Below are positions 1 through 6,747 of a stretch of DNA of 9,152 nt, in pieces; position 1 is the stretch's first letter, and every line of letters begins with the position of its first letter. Below the pieces are notes generated by a model. It had not been told where the DNA came from and did not search any database. It saw only the letters and a list, made by a program, of their open reading frames with translations. The stretch is from the NCBI GenBank assembly GCA_023437285.1, contig JAEZGP010000597.1, positions 1 to 9,152 of the forward strand, given 5' to 3'. This DNA comes from Actinomycetes bacterium. Its GTDB lineage: Bacteria; Actinomycetota; Actinomycetes; Mycobacteriales; Micromonosporaceae. Both the position numbers and the translations under genes were made by a program.

Positions 1-3000
1 GTGGTGGGCTCAGCGCCGTGCCGCTGGGGCCACCGCGGCGGGTCGGCGGCGTCGCCAAGGCGCTCACCAGCCGGCTCGCCCGCACCGACGAGCGGCTGCT
101 CGGCCGCCGCGACGCGGCGCCCGTACCGGTGATGGTGAAGCTCGACTACGACCCGGTGGCGACCTACACCGGCAACGTGCCCGGGCTGGCCGCGACCAGC
201 CCATCGGTCACCGGTAGGACGCTGCGCGAGGCCCCGGCCGAGCGGCGCTACACCAGGTACGCCGAGGGACGTGAGCGCGCGTTCATCGACCAGCTGCGCC
301 GGCGCGTCCCCGAGGCCAGCGTCGGACAGCGGCTGCGCACCGTCTACGGCGGCGTGGCGGTCACGGTCCCGGCCAACCGCGTCGCCGACGTCGTGGCCAT
401 GAAGGGCGTGGTTGCCGTGCAGTCGGACGAGCCGGTGCGGCCGCTCACCGACGCCAGCCCGCAGTTCATCGGCGCCACCGCCGTCTACCCGCGCATGGGC
501 GGGCCCGCGACCGCCGGACGTGGCGTGATCGTCGGCGTGCTCGACACCGGCGCGTGGCCGGAGCACCCGTCCTTCGCCGACCAGGGCCAGCTCGCCGTGC
601 CGCCACGGCGGCCCGACGGCAAGCCGCGCGCCTGCGACTTCGGCGACAACCCGCTGACGCCGGGCAACGAGCCGTTCCGGTGCAACCGGAAGATCATCGC
701 CGGGCAGGCGTTCCTGGAGACGTACCTCGACGACGCCGACCGGGCCCGCGCCGAGCGGTTCCACAACGCGCGCGACTCCGACGGGCACGGTACGCACACG
801 GGCAGCACGGCGGTGGGCAACGTCGTCAGCCCGGCCCGCGCGCTGGGCATCGACCGGGGGCCGATCGGCGGGGTCGCGCCGGGCGCCTGGCTGTCGGTCT
901 ACAAGGTCTGCGGCGTGGAGGGCTGCTTCCCGTCGGACTCCGCCGCCGCGATCGCCGCCGCCGTCAAGGACGGCGTCAAGGTGATCAACTATTCGATCTC
1001 CGGGGGCACCACCCTCGACGTGGTCGAACTCGCCTTTCTCGACGCGTACGCCGCGGGGGTCTTCGTGGCCGCCGCCGCCGGCAACGAGGGACCCACGACC
1101 GGCACCACCCAGCACCTGTCGCCCTGGGTGACCACGGTGGCCGCCTCGACCCAGCGCCGCGAGTTCTCGTCCACGCTGCGCCTGCGCGCACCGGACGGGG
1201 CCCGGGCCACGCTCGCCGGGGCCACCATCACCCACGGGCTGTCCGCGCACCCTCTCGTGTTGGCGAGCGCGCCGCCGTACTCGAACGAGCGGTGCGACAA
1301 GCCCGCGCCGGCGGGCACGTTCACCGGCAAGATCGTGGCGTGCGAACGGGGCGGCAACCCCCGCGTCACCAAGGGCTACTACGTCAAGGCGGGCGGGGCC
1401 GAGGGGATGGTGCTCTACAACCCGACGCTCGCCGACGTGGAGACCGACAACCACTGGCTGCCGGCCGTACACCTGGCGGAAGGTACCCAGTTGAAGGCGT
1501 TCCTGGCGGCCCACCCGGGCACCACGGCGGAGTTCACCGATGGGCGCCGCCGGCCGGGCAGGGCCGACGTGCTGGCCGCGTTCTCCTCGCGCGGGCCGGC
1601 CGGCAACTTCCTCAAGCCCGACATCTCCGCGCCGGGGGTGCAGATCTTCGCGGGGCACTCGCCGGTCGCGAACAAAGTGGAGGATGGCCCGCCGGGCCAG
1701 TACTTCCAGGCCATCGCGGGTACGTCAATGGCGTCGCCGCACATCGCGGGTGCCGCGGCGCTGTTGCGGTCGCTGCATCCCGGGTGGACGCCCGGCCAGG
1801 TCCGCTCGGCCATGGTGACCACGGCGGTCAGCAAGGTCGTCAAGGAGGACCTCACGACGCCGGCCGGGCCGTTCGAGGTCGGGTCCGGCCGCATCGACGT
1901 GGCACGCGCGGCCGATCCCGGTCTCACCTTCGACGAGACCGCCGCGCGGATGACCGCGGTCCGCGACGACGCGGTCGCCATGGTGCAGCTCAACCTGCCG
2001 ACGCTCAACGCGCCGGTGATGCCGGGGCGGCTGGACGTCACCCGCACGGTAACCAACGTGAGCGGCCGCCGGCTGACGTACACGGCGGTCGGCACCGGCC
2101 CCGACGGCACCGCCATCACCGTCCGGCCGGCGCGGTTCACCCTCGCCGCCGGGGCGCGCCAGCAACTGGCCGTCACCATCCGCAGCGCCGGCGCCAAGGG
2201 GCAGGTGTTCGGGCAGGTCCGGCTCGTACCGGCCGCCGGCTCGGGGGTGCCCGCGCTGCACCTGCCGGTGGCGTTCGTGCCCAAGCAGGGCGATGTGAAG
2301 CTGACGAGTACGTGCGAGCCCGCGCAGCTCGCCGTCGGCGCCCAGGCGGCGTGCACGGTGACGGCGGTCAACGGCGGCTACACGCCCGCGCGCGTCACGC
2401 TGACCACCCTGACCGGCCCTAACCTCGACGTGACCCGGGCCTCGCTGGGCATCATCGACGGCAACCTGGTGCGCCTGCAGCAGCGCGTGATCCCGGGGAT
2501 CACGCCGAGCCGGCCGTCGCTGGCCCCGGGCGGCACGGGCAACAGCTACACGCCGCTGTCGAGCCTGGGCATCACACCCAACAAGGTCGGCGACGACGAA
2601 CTGCTCAACTTCGACACGCCGCCCTTCACGTACGGCGGGCAGGTGTTCACCCGCCTCGGCGTGGACACCAACGGGTACGCCGTGCCGGGCGGCGGCACCC
2701 CCGAGGACGACAACTGCTGTGTCGTACGGATGCCCGACCCGGCGCGGCCGAACAACACGATCGCGCCGTTCTGGACCGACCTCGACGGCCGCAAGGCGCC
2801 CGGCATCTCCGTGGCGGCGGTCAGCAAGGGCGCGAAGAGGTGGATCGTCGTCGAGTGGCGGATGAACGTCTACGGTACGGACAACGACGAGCGCCATTTC
2901 CAACTGTGGCTGGGGGTGACCGGCCCGCCGACCCCGGCGGCGCTGCGCGAGTCGCGTCAGGACGTCACCTTCGCCTACGACCCGGCCAAGCTGCCCGCCA

Positions 3001-3263
3001 AGCCGCGCGACCTGCCGTTCCTGGTGGGCGCCGAGAACATCAACGGATCGGCGGCCGCGATCCTGGGCCGCGACGTCCTGCCCACCCGCGACCTCAAGGT
3101 CTTCGCGACCGCGCCGGTGGTGGGCGCGCCTCTGCGCTACACGGTGTGGGTGCGCGGCACCGGCGCGGGTACGGGCCGGGTGACCACCACGATGAGCACC
3201 CCGGCGGTGCCGGGCGTCACTGAGGTCGTGACGCGGCTGCCGGTGCGCCAACCGGGCCGGTGA
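1..3263 (+). CDS. Secreted subtilisin-like serine protease (S8 family, PA-domain type), 5' end cut by window edge
   Basis: Peptidase expected to be exported, self-processed and active outside the cell. The frame is open to the left edge and the codons before the GTG at 18 (GGLSA then VPLG) look like the end of a signal peptide, so the true start lies outside the window. Numbering from that GTG: I9-like propeptide about 37-141; S8 domain about 165-650 with D176 (VLDTG), H257 (DGHGTH), oxyanion N356 (AGNEGP) and S570 (GTSMASPH). A PA domain (about 405-500) sits between N356 and S570, as in cucumisin-like subtilases. An Fn3-like domain (about 665-755) and a second beta-rich stretch (about 760-820) follow. 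The last 240 residues form a domain with FGG/NGY-like strands, a vicinal Cys pair (C900, C901) and an APFWTDLDG motif. No C-terminal membrane anchor is seen. The family assignment is firm; the substrate is unknown. The 3' end overlaps the convergent DedA gene. Confidence 0.95.
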   Translation, partial: GGLSAVPLGPPRRVGGVAKALTSRLARTDERLLGRRDAAPVPVMVKLDYDPVATYTGNVPGLAATSPSVTGRTLREAPAERRYTRYAEGRERAFIDQLRRRVPEASVGQRLRTVYGGVAVTVPANRVADVVAMKGVVAVQSDEPVRPLTDASPQFIGATAVYPRMGGPATAGRGVIVGVLDTGAWPEHPSFADQGQLAVPPRRPDGKPRACDFGDNPLTPGNEPFRCNRKIIAGQAFLETYLDDADRARAERFHNARDSDGHGTHTGSTAVGNVVSPARALGIDRGPIGGVAPGAWLSVYKVCGVEGCFPSDSAAAIAAAVKDGVKVINYSISGGTTLDVVELAFLDAYAAGVFVAAAAGNEGPTTGTTQHLSPWVTTVAASTQRREFSSTLRLRAPDGARATLAGATITHGLSAHPLVLASAPPYSNERCDKPAPAGTFTGKIVACERGGNPRVTKGYYVKAGGAEGMVLYNPTLADVETDNHWLPAVHLAEGTQLKAFLAAHPGTTAEFTDGRRRPGRADVLAAFSSRGPAGNFLKPDISAPGVQIFAGHSPVANKVEDGPPGQYFQAIAGTSMASPHIAGAAALLRSLHPGWTPGQVRSAMVTTAVSKVVKEDLTTPAGPFEVGSGRIDVARAADPGLTFDETAARMTAVRDDAVAMVQLNLPTLNAPVMPGRLDVTRTVTNVSGRRLTYTAVGTGPDGTAITVRPARFTLAAGARQQLAVTIRSAGAKGQVFGQVRLVPAAGSGVPALHLPVAFVPKQGDVKLTSTCEPAQLAVGAQAACTVTAVNGGYTPARVTLTTLTGPNLDVTRASLGIIDGNLVRLQQRVIPGITPSRPSLAPGGTGNSYTPLSSLGITPNKVGDDELLNFDTPPFTYGGQVFTRLGVDTNGYAVPGGGTPEDDNCCVVRMPDPARPNNTIAPFWTDLDGRKAPGISVAAVSKGAKRWIVVEWRMNVYGTDNDERHFQLWLGVTGPPTPAALRESRQDVTFAYDPAKLPAKPRDLPFLVGAENINGSAAAILGRDVLPTRDLKVFATAPVVGAPLRYTVWVRGTGAGTGRVTTTMSTPAVPGVTEVVTRLPVRQPGR

Positions 3264-4005
3264 GCCGGCCGTGGCCGGTCCCGCGCGGGTCGCCGGCGAC
3301 GGTATCCACGACGTCCTCGATGATCTCGTCGACGGTGTCGGCGATCTCGGCGACCGTCTCGCCGACGGTCTCGGCCGTCTCGGCGGCGACCTCGACCAGC
3401 GTGAGCCCGCGTGCGGCGCGGTGGCGCAGGTACAACGTGGTGGCCAGGCCGAGGACGACGGCGGCGACCAGCGCCACCCAGGAGAAGCCCTTGAGGTATT
3501 TCTCGGCCTGCCGGCCGAGCGCGTAGATGACGAACGCGGTGCCGGCGGCCCAGCAGATCCCGCCGGTGGCGTTGGCGATGAGGAACTTGCGGTAGGGCAC
3601 CTTGAGGGCGCCGGCGAGCGGGCCGGCGAGGATGCGCAGCAGGGCCACGAAGCGGCCGAAGAACACGGCCCACACCCCGTACCGGGCGAAGATCTGTTCG
3701 GCCCGGGCGAGGTGGGCGGGGCCGAGGTGCTTGGGGAAGCGCCGGCCGAGCCGGACCAGCATCGTACGTCCGCCGCGGCGGCCGATGGCGTAGCCGACGG
3801 AGTCGCCGGCGATCGCGCCGATGGAGGCGGCGACCGCCACCCAGCCGATCTCGACGACCCCGCTGGCCGCCATGATCGAGGAGGTGACGAGGACGATCTC
3901 GCCGGGCACGGGGATGCCCATGCTCTCCGTGAAGATGATCAGCCCGAGCGTGACGTACACGAGCAGTGGGGGCAGGCCAGTGAGCCACTGCTCAATGAGA
4001 TGCAC
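3217..4005 (-). CDS. DedA/SNARE-associated family membrane protein with acidic helical tail
   Basis: Polytopic inner-membrane protein of the DedA (VTT domain) family, whose members act in membrane homeostasis and include lipid transporters or scramblases. The chosen GTG start gives 262 residues and begins directly before the family's first helix; an upstream ATG at 4092 would add 29 Arg-rich residues and overlap the preceding gene by 29 nt. Family features: FTES...PVPGE (E27, E36), GDSVGYAIGRRGG (D68), and FFGRF..LLR...GP.AG with R118 and R124, the same 6-residue Arg spacing as R130/R136 of E. coli YqjA. Hydrophobic stretches lie at about 10-30, 36-72, 110-133, 143-163 and 174-193. After the last helix comes an unusual tail (about 201-238), rich in Glu, Asp, Thr and Val with a heptad-like pattern, then a Gly/Pro/Ala-rich end. 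It lies 58 nt downstream of the hydrolase gene on the same strand, so co-transcription is plausible. The specific lipid or solute is unknown. Confidence 0.9.
   Translation of the reverse strand: MHLIEQWLTGLPPLLVYVTLGLIIFTESMGIPVPGEIVLVTSSIMAASGVVEIGWVAVAASIGAIAGDSVGYAIGRRGGRTMLVRLGRRFPKHLGPAHLARAEQIFARYGVWAVFFGRFVALLRILAGPLAGALKVPYRKFLIANATGGICWAAGTAFVIYALGRQAEKYLKGFSWVALVAAVVLGLATTLYLRHRAARGLTLVEVAAETAETVGETVAEIADTVDEIIEDVVDTVAGDPRGTGHGRLTGPVGAPAAASRPQ
3255..3270 (+). terminator. Possible GC hairpin at the protease stop codon
   Basis: GGCCGG, loop TGAG containing the stop, then CCGGCC: a perfect 6-bp stem. There is no T-run, and the sequence is also coding for the opposite DedA gene. It may act as a T-less terminator of the protease transcript. 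Confidence 0.3.
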
Positions 4006-4063
4006 CGATTCGTCCGTTCGTCGTCGAATGCCCGACCGGGCGGCACCCGGCTGAATAAAGAAG

Positions 4064-5008
4064 CTAGACCAGTCGTGCTGCCGTGTCGACAACGCCCGAG
4101 CGTGGCCGGGGCGTCCGGCGCCGCCGGCCGGCCGCCGTGATCACCCGCGAGATGGCCGCGGAGACCTCCGCGGGCCGTTCCAGGCTCAGCATGTGACCCG
4201 CCTCGGGCAGGACGGTAAGTTCCGCGTGGGGCAGCGCGTCGGCGATGGTCTGCGCGCAGCGCGGCGGCGTCAACCGGTCCAGGGTGCCGACGAGGACGCT
4301 GACCGGAATTCCCCGCAGCGCCGGCAGGGTGTCCAGGCAGCGGTGCAGGTGCACGGCCGGCCGGAAGCCGCCGATCGAGCTCAGCGGGGTGTGCGCCAGG
4401 GTCGACAACGTCAGGCGTACGTCGGCGCGCCGGGCCGTCGCGCCGAACAGCAGCCACCGCAGAAACGGCAGCAGCCCGGGGGAGAGCGCGCGGTGCGGCC
4501 GCCAGGCGCCCGACCGGGCCAGCAGCGCGGCGCCGGTCAACTCCATGCGGCGGGCCATCGCGACCAGTGCCTGCGACGCCAGGCCGTAGTCGGTGTGGGT
4601 CGAGCCTTCCGCGCTCGTGGCGACCAGGACCGTCCCGGCCACCGAGGCGGTCAACAGGTCGGGGTGGCGCACGGCCAGTTCGAGGATCGCCATGCCGCCC
4701 AGGCTGTGGCCCACGAGGACGGCCCGCTGGCGGGGCGCGAGTTCGATGGTCAGCACCTCGGCGAGGTCGTCGGCGAGCCGCGCGACGGTCGCCCGCCCCG
4801 GTTCCACGTGCGTCGAGCGGCCGTGCCCGCGCAGGTCGTAGGCGATGACCCGGTGCCCCTGGTCCACGAGGGCCTCGACCTGCGGCCGCCAGACGCGCTT
4901 GTCCAGCGTCCAGCCGTGCACCAGCACGACCGCGACCGGCGCGTCGGCCGGGCCGTGCCGATCGACGGACAGCCGGCCACCGTCCGTCAGCGGGATCGTG
5001 GCATCCAT
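4064..5008 (-). CDS. Alpha/beta-fold hydrolase
   Basis: Probable cytoplasmic esterase/hydrolase of the alpha/beta-hydrolase superfamily, 314 residues. The start at 5008 is supported by an AGGGAGGT Shine-Dalgarno 4 nt upstream; an in-frame ATG at 5062 lacks comparable support and would add 18 residues. Visible catalytic parts: oxyanion HGW (31-33), nucleophile elbow VGHSLGG with S102, acid D244 in VGTLDRLTPP, and H272 in EAGHMLSLERP. The cap region (about 135-225) contains a hydrophobic LLPFLRWLLFG segment. The last 20 residues are Arg/Pro-rich and look disordered. The overall pattern resembles the broad MhpC/haloperoxidase-like group; RGHGRS follows strand 4 as usual. No signal peptide is evident. 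The substrate cannot be assigned. It is divergent from the carbonic anhydrase gene and followed on the same strand by the DedA gene. Confidence 0.9.
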   Translation of the reverse strand: MDATIPLTDGGRLSVDRHGPADAPVAVVLVHGWTLDKRVWRPQVEALVDQGHRVIAYDLRGHGRSTHVEPGRATVARLADDLAEVLTIELAPRQRAVLVGHSLGGMAILELAVRHPDLLTASVAGTVLVATSAEGSTHTDYGLASQALVAMARRMELTGAALLARSGAWRPHRALSPGLLPFLRWLLFGATARRADVRLTLSTLAHTPLSSIGGFRPAVHLHRCLDTLPALRGIPVSVLVGTLDRLTPPRCAQTIADALPHAELTVLPEAGHMLSLERPAEVSAAISRVITAAGRRRRTPRPRSGVVDTAARLV

Positions 5009-5012
5009 CGGC

Positions 5013-5020
5013 ACCTCCCT
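5013..5020 (-). promoter_or_regulatory. Ribosome binding site of the alpha/beta hydrolase
   Basis: Read on the minus strand this is AGGGAGGT, a near-perfect Shine-Dalgarno, 4 nt before the ATG at 5008. It decides the start in favour of 5008 over the upstream in-frame ATG at 5062. Confidence 0.8.
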
Positions 5021-5043
5021 CGTTCCATTCTGACCGACAGTGA

Positions 5044-5071
5044 TCGACCTCGCATTACCCATCGGTACGCT
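5044..5071 (+). promoter_or_regulatory. Candidate promoter of the carbonic anhydrase operon
   Basis: TCGACC (5044-5049, one mismatch to TTGAC) and TACGCT (5066-5071, fits TANNNT) are separated by 16 nt. Transcription would start near 5078, leaving a leader of about 23 nt before the ATG at 5101. This is a motif match only. A weaker opposite-strand pair (TTGGCA at 5078-5073, TAATGC at 5057-5052, 15-nt spacer) overlaps it and could serve the divergent hydrolase gene. Confidence 0.35.
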
Positions 5072-5100
5072 TTGCCAACACTGAAGAGTGCGACAGGCTG

Positions 5101-5733
5101 ATGGCCATGTCTAGGTCCGAGGGAGTTACCCCCCAGGAAGCGCTGGAAGTCCTACTCGCGGGCAACACCCGGTTCATCGGGAGGACGCCACGCTACGGTC
5201 ACGAGGCCAGTTCGGAGGCGGCTCGCTCGGGCGAACAGAAGCCGTACGCGGTCGTGGCGGGGTGTATCGACTCCCGCGTCCCCCTTGAGACGATCTTCGA
5301 TCAGGACTTCGGGTCCATCGCGGTCGTCCGGTCCGGGGCCCACGTGCTGGACCGGGCGTTGATCGGCTCGATCGAGTTCGCGGTCACCGAGCTGACGGTC
5401 CCGCTGGTGCTCGTGCTGGGCCACGAGCGGTGCGGGGCGGTGGCGGCGACGGTGAAGTCGGTCCGGGCCGGCACCCGGCCACCGGGTGCCCAGTCCTACC
5501 TCGTGGAGGTCATCGCGCCGTCGGTGACCGGTGCCGAGGCGGAACTGCCCGCCGGCCCCGGTCCGGTCTCCGAGGACGACCTGGCGGCCCGGGCGACGCG
5601 CCGGCACGTGCTGTTCACGGTGGCCCAGTTGCGCGCGTTGCCCGTCGTGGCGACGTCGCGCGGCGCGGTCGCCGTCGCCGGAGCGATCTACGACCTTGAT
5701 TCCGGCGCAGTCGAACTGCTGACCGGACCCTGA
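5101..5733 (+). CDS. Beta-class carbonic anhydrase
   Basis: Zinc enzyme interconverting CO2 and bicarbonate in the cytoplasm; 210 residues, normal for bacterial beta-carbonic anhydrases. Zinc ligands are visible as C55 (in GCIDSR), H108 and C111 (in GHERCG). The D57-R59 dyad that orders the metal-bound water is intact. The N-terminal helix (EALEVLLAGNTRF) is the usual one. The segment where many relatives read RNAGN is RSGAH here (R77-H81), so this is a divergent subgroup, though the metal site looks functional. The start is uncertain between the ATG at 5101 and one at 5107: a weak ACAGG lies 4 nt before the first and 10 nt before the second. It is the first gene of a tight same-strand run with the GNAT gene (6-33 nt gap) and the racemase gene; a metabolic link to those enzymes is not obvious. 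Confidence 0.93.
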   Translation: MAMSRSEGVTPQEALEVLLAGNTRFIGRTPRYGHEASSEAARSGEQKPYAVVAGCIDSRVPLETIFDQDFGSIAVVRSGAHVLDRALIGSIEFAVTELTVPLVLVLGHERCGAVAATVKSVRAGTRPPGAQSYLVEVIAPSVTGAEAELPAGPGPVSEDDLAARATRRHVLFTVAQLRALPVVATSRGAVAVAGAIYDLDSGAVELLTGP

Positions 5734-5766
5734 CGCTGGGTGGCCCTTAACGGGCAAACTGGAGGC

Positions 5767-6729
5767 ATGACCCCCACCGGCGACGCCGACATCGTGACGG
5801 CCGCCGCCGTTCCCGCGCCGCGCGGGACCGTGCCGGCGGTGGGCGACCTCGACCCGGCCGTGGTCGCGCAGGCCGGGCAGATCGCCGGGCGGGCCGCCGC
5901 GGACCTCGGGTTGGTGGTGCGCGAGCTGGACAGCGTCGCCGACCTGGACGCACTCGCCCTGCTCTTCCAGCGGGTGTGGTCGGCGCCCAACGTCGACCAG
6001 GTGATCAACTGTTCGACGATGCGCGCGCTGGAGCACGTCGGCAACTACGTCGTCGGGGCGTACCGGTCGGGCGAACTGGTCGGCGGGTCCGTGGCCTTCC
6101 TCGGCCTGGACCGCGCCGGGGTCATGCTGCACTCGCACCTGGCCGGCGTGGCCCCCGGCGGGCAGGGCCAGGGCGTGGGCCGCGTGCTCAAGCAGCACCA
6201 GCGCGCGTGGGCGCTGCGCCGGGGCATCCGCCGCGTCACCTGGACCTACGACCCCCTGCTGAGCCGCAACGCCTACTTCAACCTGCAGAAGCTGGGCGGC
6301 CTGCCGGTGGCGTACGAGCCCGACTTCTACGGCGTGCTCGACGACGGCATCAACACCGGCGACGCGACCGACCGCCTGGTGCTGCTCTGGGAGGTCGACT
6401 CCCCCCGGGCCGTGGCCGCCGCGCGCGGCGAGCTGGCCGCCCCCGACGCGGCCGCGTTGCGGGCGGCGGGAGCGGCGGTCCTCGTCGACCGGACCGGCGA
6501 TGATCCGGTGTCCCTCGATGAGGGGTCAGCGCCGGGCGGGCCGGCGGCGCTCGTGGCGCTGCCCGCCGACATCGAGGGCCTGCGGCCCCGCCGGCCCGAC
6601 GTCGCCGCGGCGTGGCGGTACGCCGTACGTGCCGCGCTGACCGCGGCGCTGGCGGCCGGGTACCGGTTCGACGGCTTCGACCGGGCCGGCTGGTACGTCC
6701 TGGTGAATGCCGGGACGTCAGGTGCGTGA
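5767..6729 (+). CDS. GNAT-family N-acyltransferase, COG3375 type
   Basis: Predicted acyl-CoA-dependent N-acyltransferase, 320 residues from the ATG at 5767. A GGAGG ends only 1 nt before this ATG, closer than ideal; an in-frame GTG at 5740 would add 9 residues but has no clear ribosome site. The GNAT domain spans about 50-210: opening VRELDSVADLDAL, beta-hairpin YVVGAYRSGELVGGS (94-108), acyl-CoA loop QGQGVG (133-138) followed by its helix, and WTYDPLLSRNAYFNLQKLG (159-177). The TDRL..LW stretch near 201-208 recalls the COG3375 predicted acetyltransferases. About 110 extra residues follow; the last 40 (AWRYAVRAALTAAL.AGY) look like a folded helix and strand. The gene lies 18 nt upstream of the NSAR/OSBS gene. 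In Geobacillus a GNAT succinyltransferase works with an NSAR in D- to L-amino acid conversion, so an amino-acid N-succinyltransferase is a reasonable guess; the acyl donor and acceptor are not proven. Confidence 0.88.
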   Translation: MTPTGDADIVTAAAVPAPRGTVPAVGDLDPAVVAQAGQIAGRAAADLGLVVRELDSVADLDALALLFQRVWSAPNVDQVINCSTMRALEHVGNYVVGAYRSGELVGGSVAFLGLDRAGVMLHSHLAGVAPGGQGQGVGRVLKQHQRAWALRRGIRRVTWTYDPLLSRNAYFNLQKLGGLPVAYEPDFYGVLDDGINTGDATDRLVLLWEVDSPRAVAAARGELAAPDAAALRAAGAAVLVDRTGDDPVSLDEGSAPGGPAALVALPADIEGLRPRRPDVAAAWRYAVRAALTAALAAGYRFDGFDRAGWYVLVNAGTSGA

Positions 6730-6734
6730 CGAGC

Positions 6735-6740
6735 GGAGGA
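6735..6740 (+). promoter_or_regulatory. Ribosome binding site of the NSAR/OSBS gene
   Basis: GGAGGA lies 7 nt before the GTG at 6748, in the 18-nt gap after the GNAT stop. It supports this GTG as the start and translational coupling within an operon. Confidence 0.75.
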
Positions 6741-6747
6741 GCGGCCA

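Noticed and set aside
554..2422. Long open frame (622 codons) on the plus strand inside the protease gene
   Set aside because: Arg/Gly/Ala-rich translation without domain character. It is a high-GC shadow of the S8 protease frame, which has all the catalytic motifs.
1725..3251. 508-codon minus-strand open frame opposite the protease
   Set aside because: Composition is Arg/His/Gly/Asp-rich and low in hydrophobics, typical of an antisense shadow; no motif or ribosome site.
3310..3400. Degenerate tandem GTC/CTCGGCGAC-like DNA repeat suggesting a CRISPR or minisatellite
   Set aside because: The units are imperfect and in frame with the repetitive E/T/V tail of the DedA protein, so the protein pattern and high GC explain it.
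4036..4050. CCGGG-N5-CCCGG hairpin between the hydrolase and DedA genes
   Set aside because: Only 5 bp and not followed by a T-run on either strand. It is too weak to call a terminator, so an operon remains possible.
5079..5090. CACT-GAAG-AGTG mini-hairpin upstream of the carbonic anhydrase start
   Set aside because: A 4-bp stem is within chance expectation and gives no clear regulatory assignment.
5152..6198. 348-codon minus-strand frame opposite the carbonic anhydrase and GNAT genes
   Set aside because: It spans two well-supported genes on the other strand, and its translation is His/Arg/Gly-rich with no recognisable fold.
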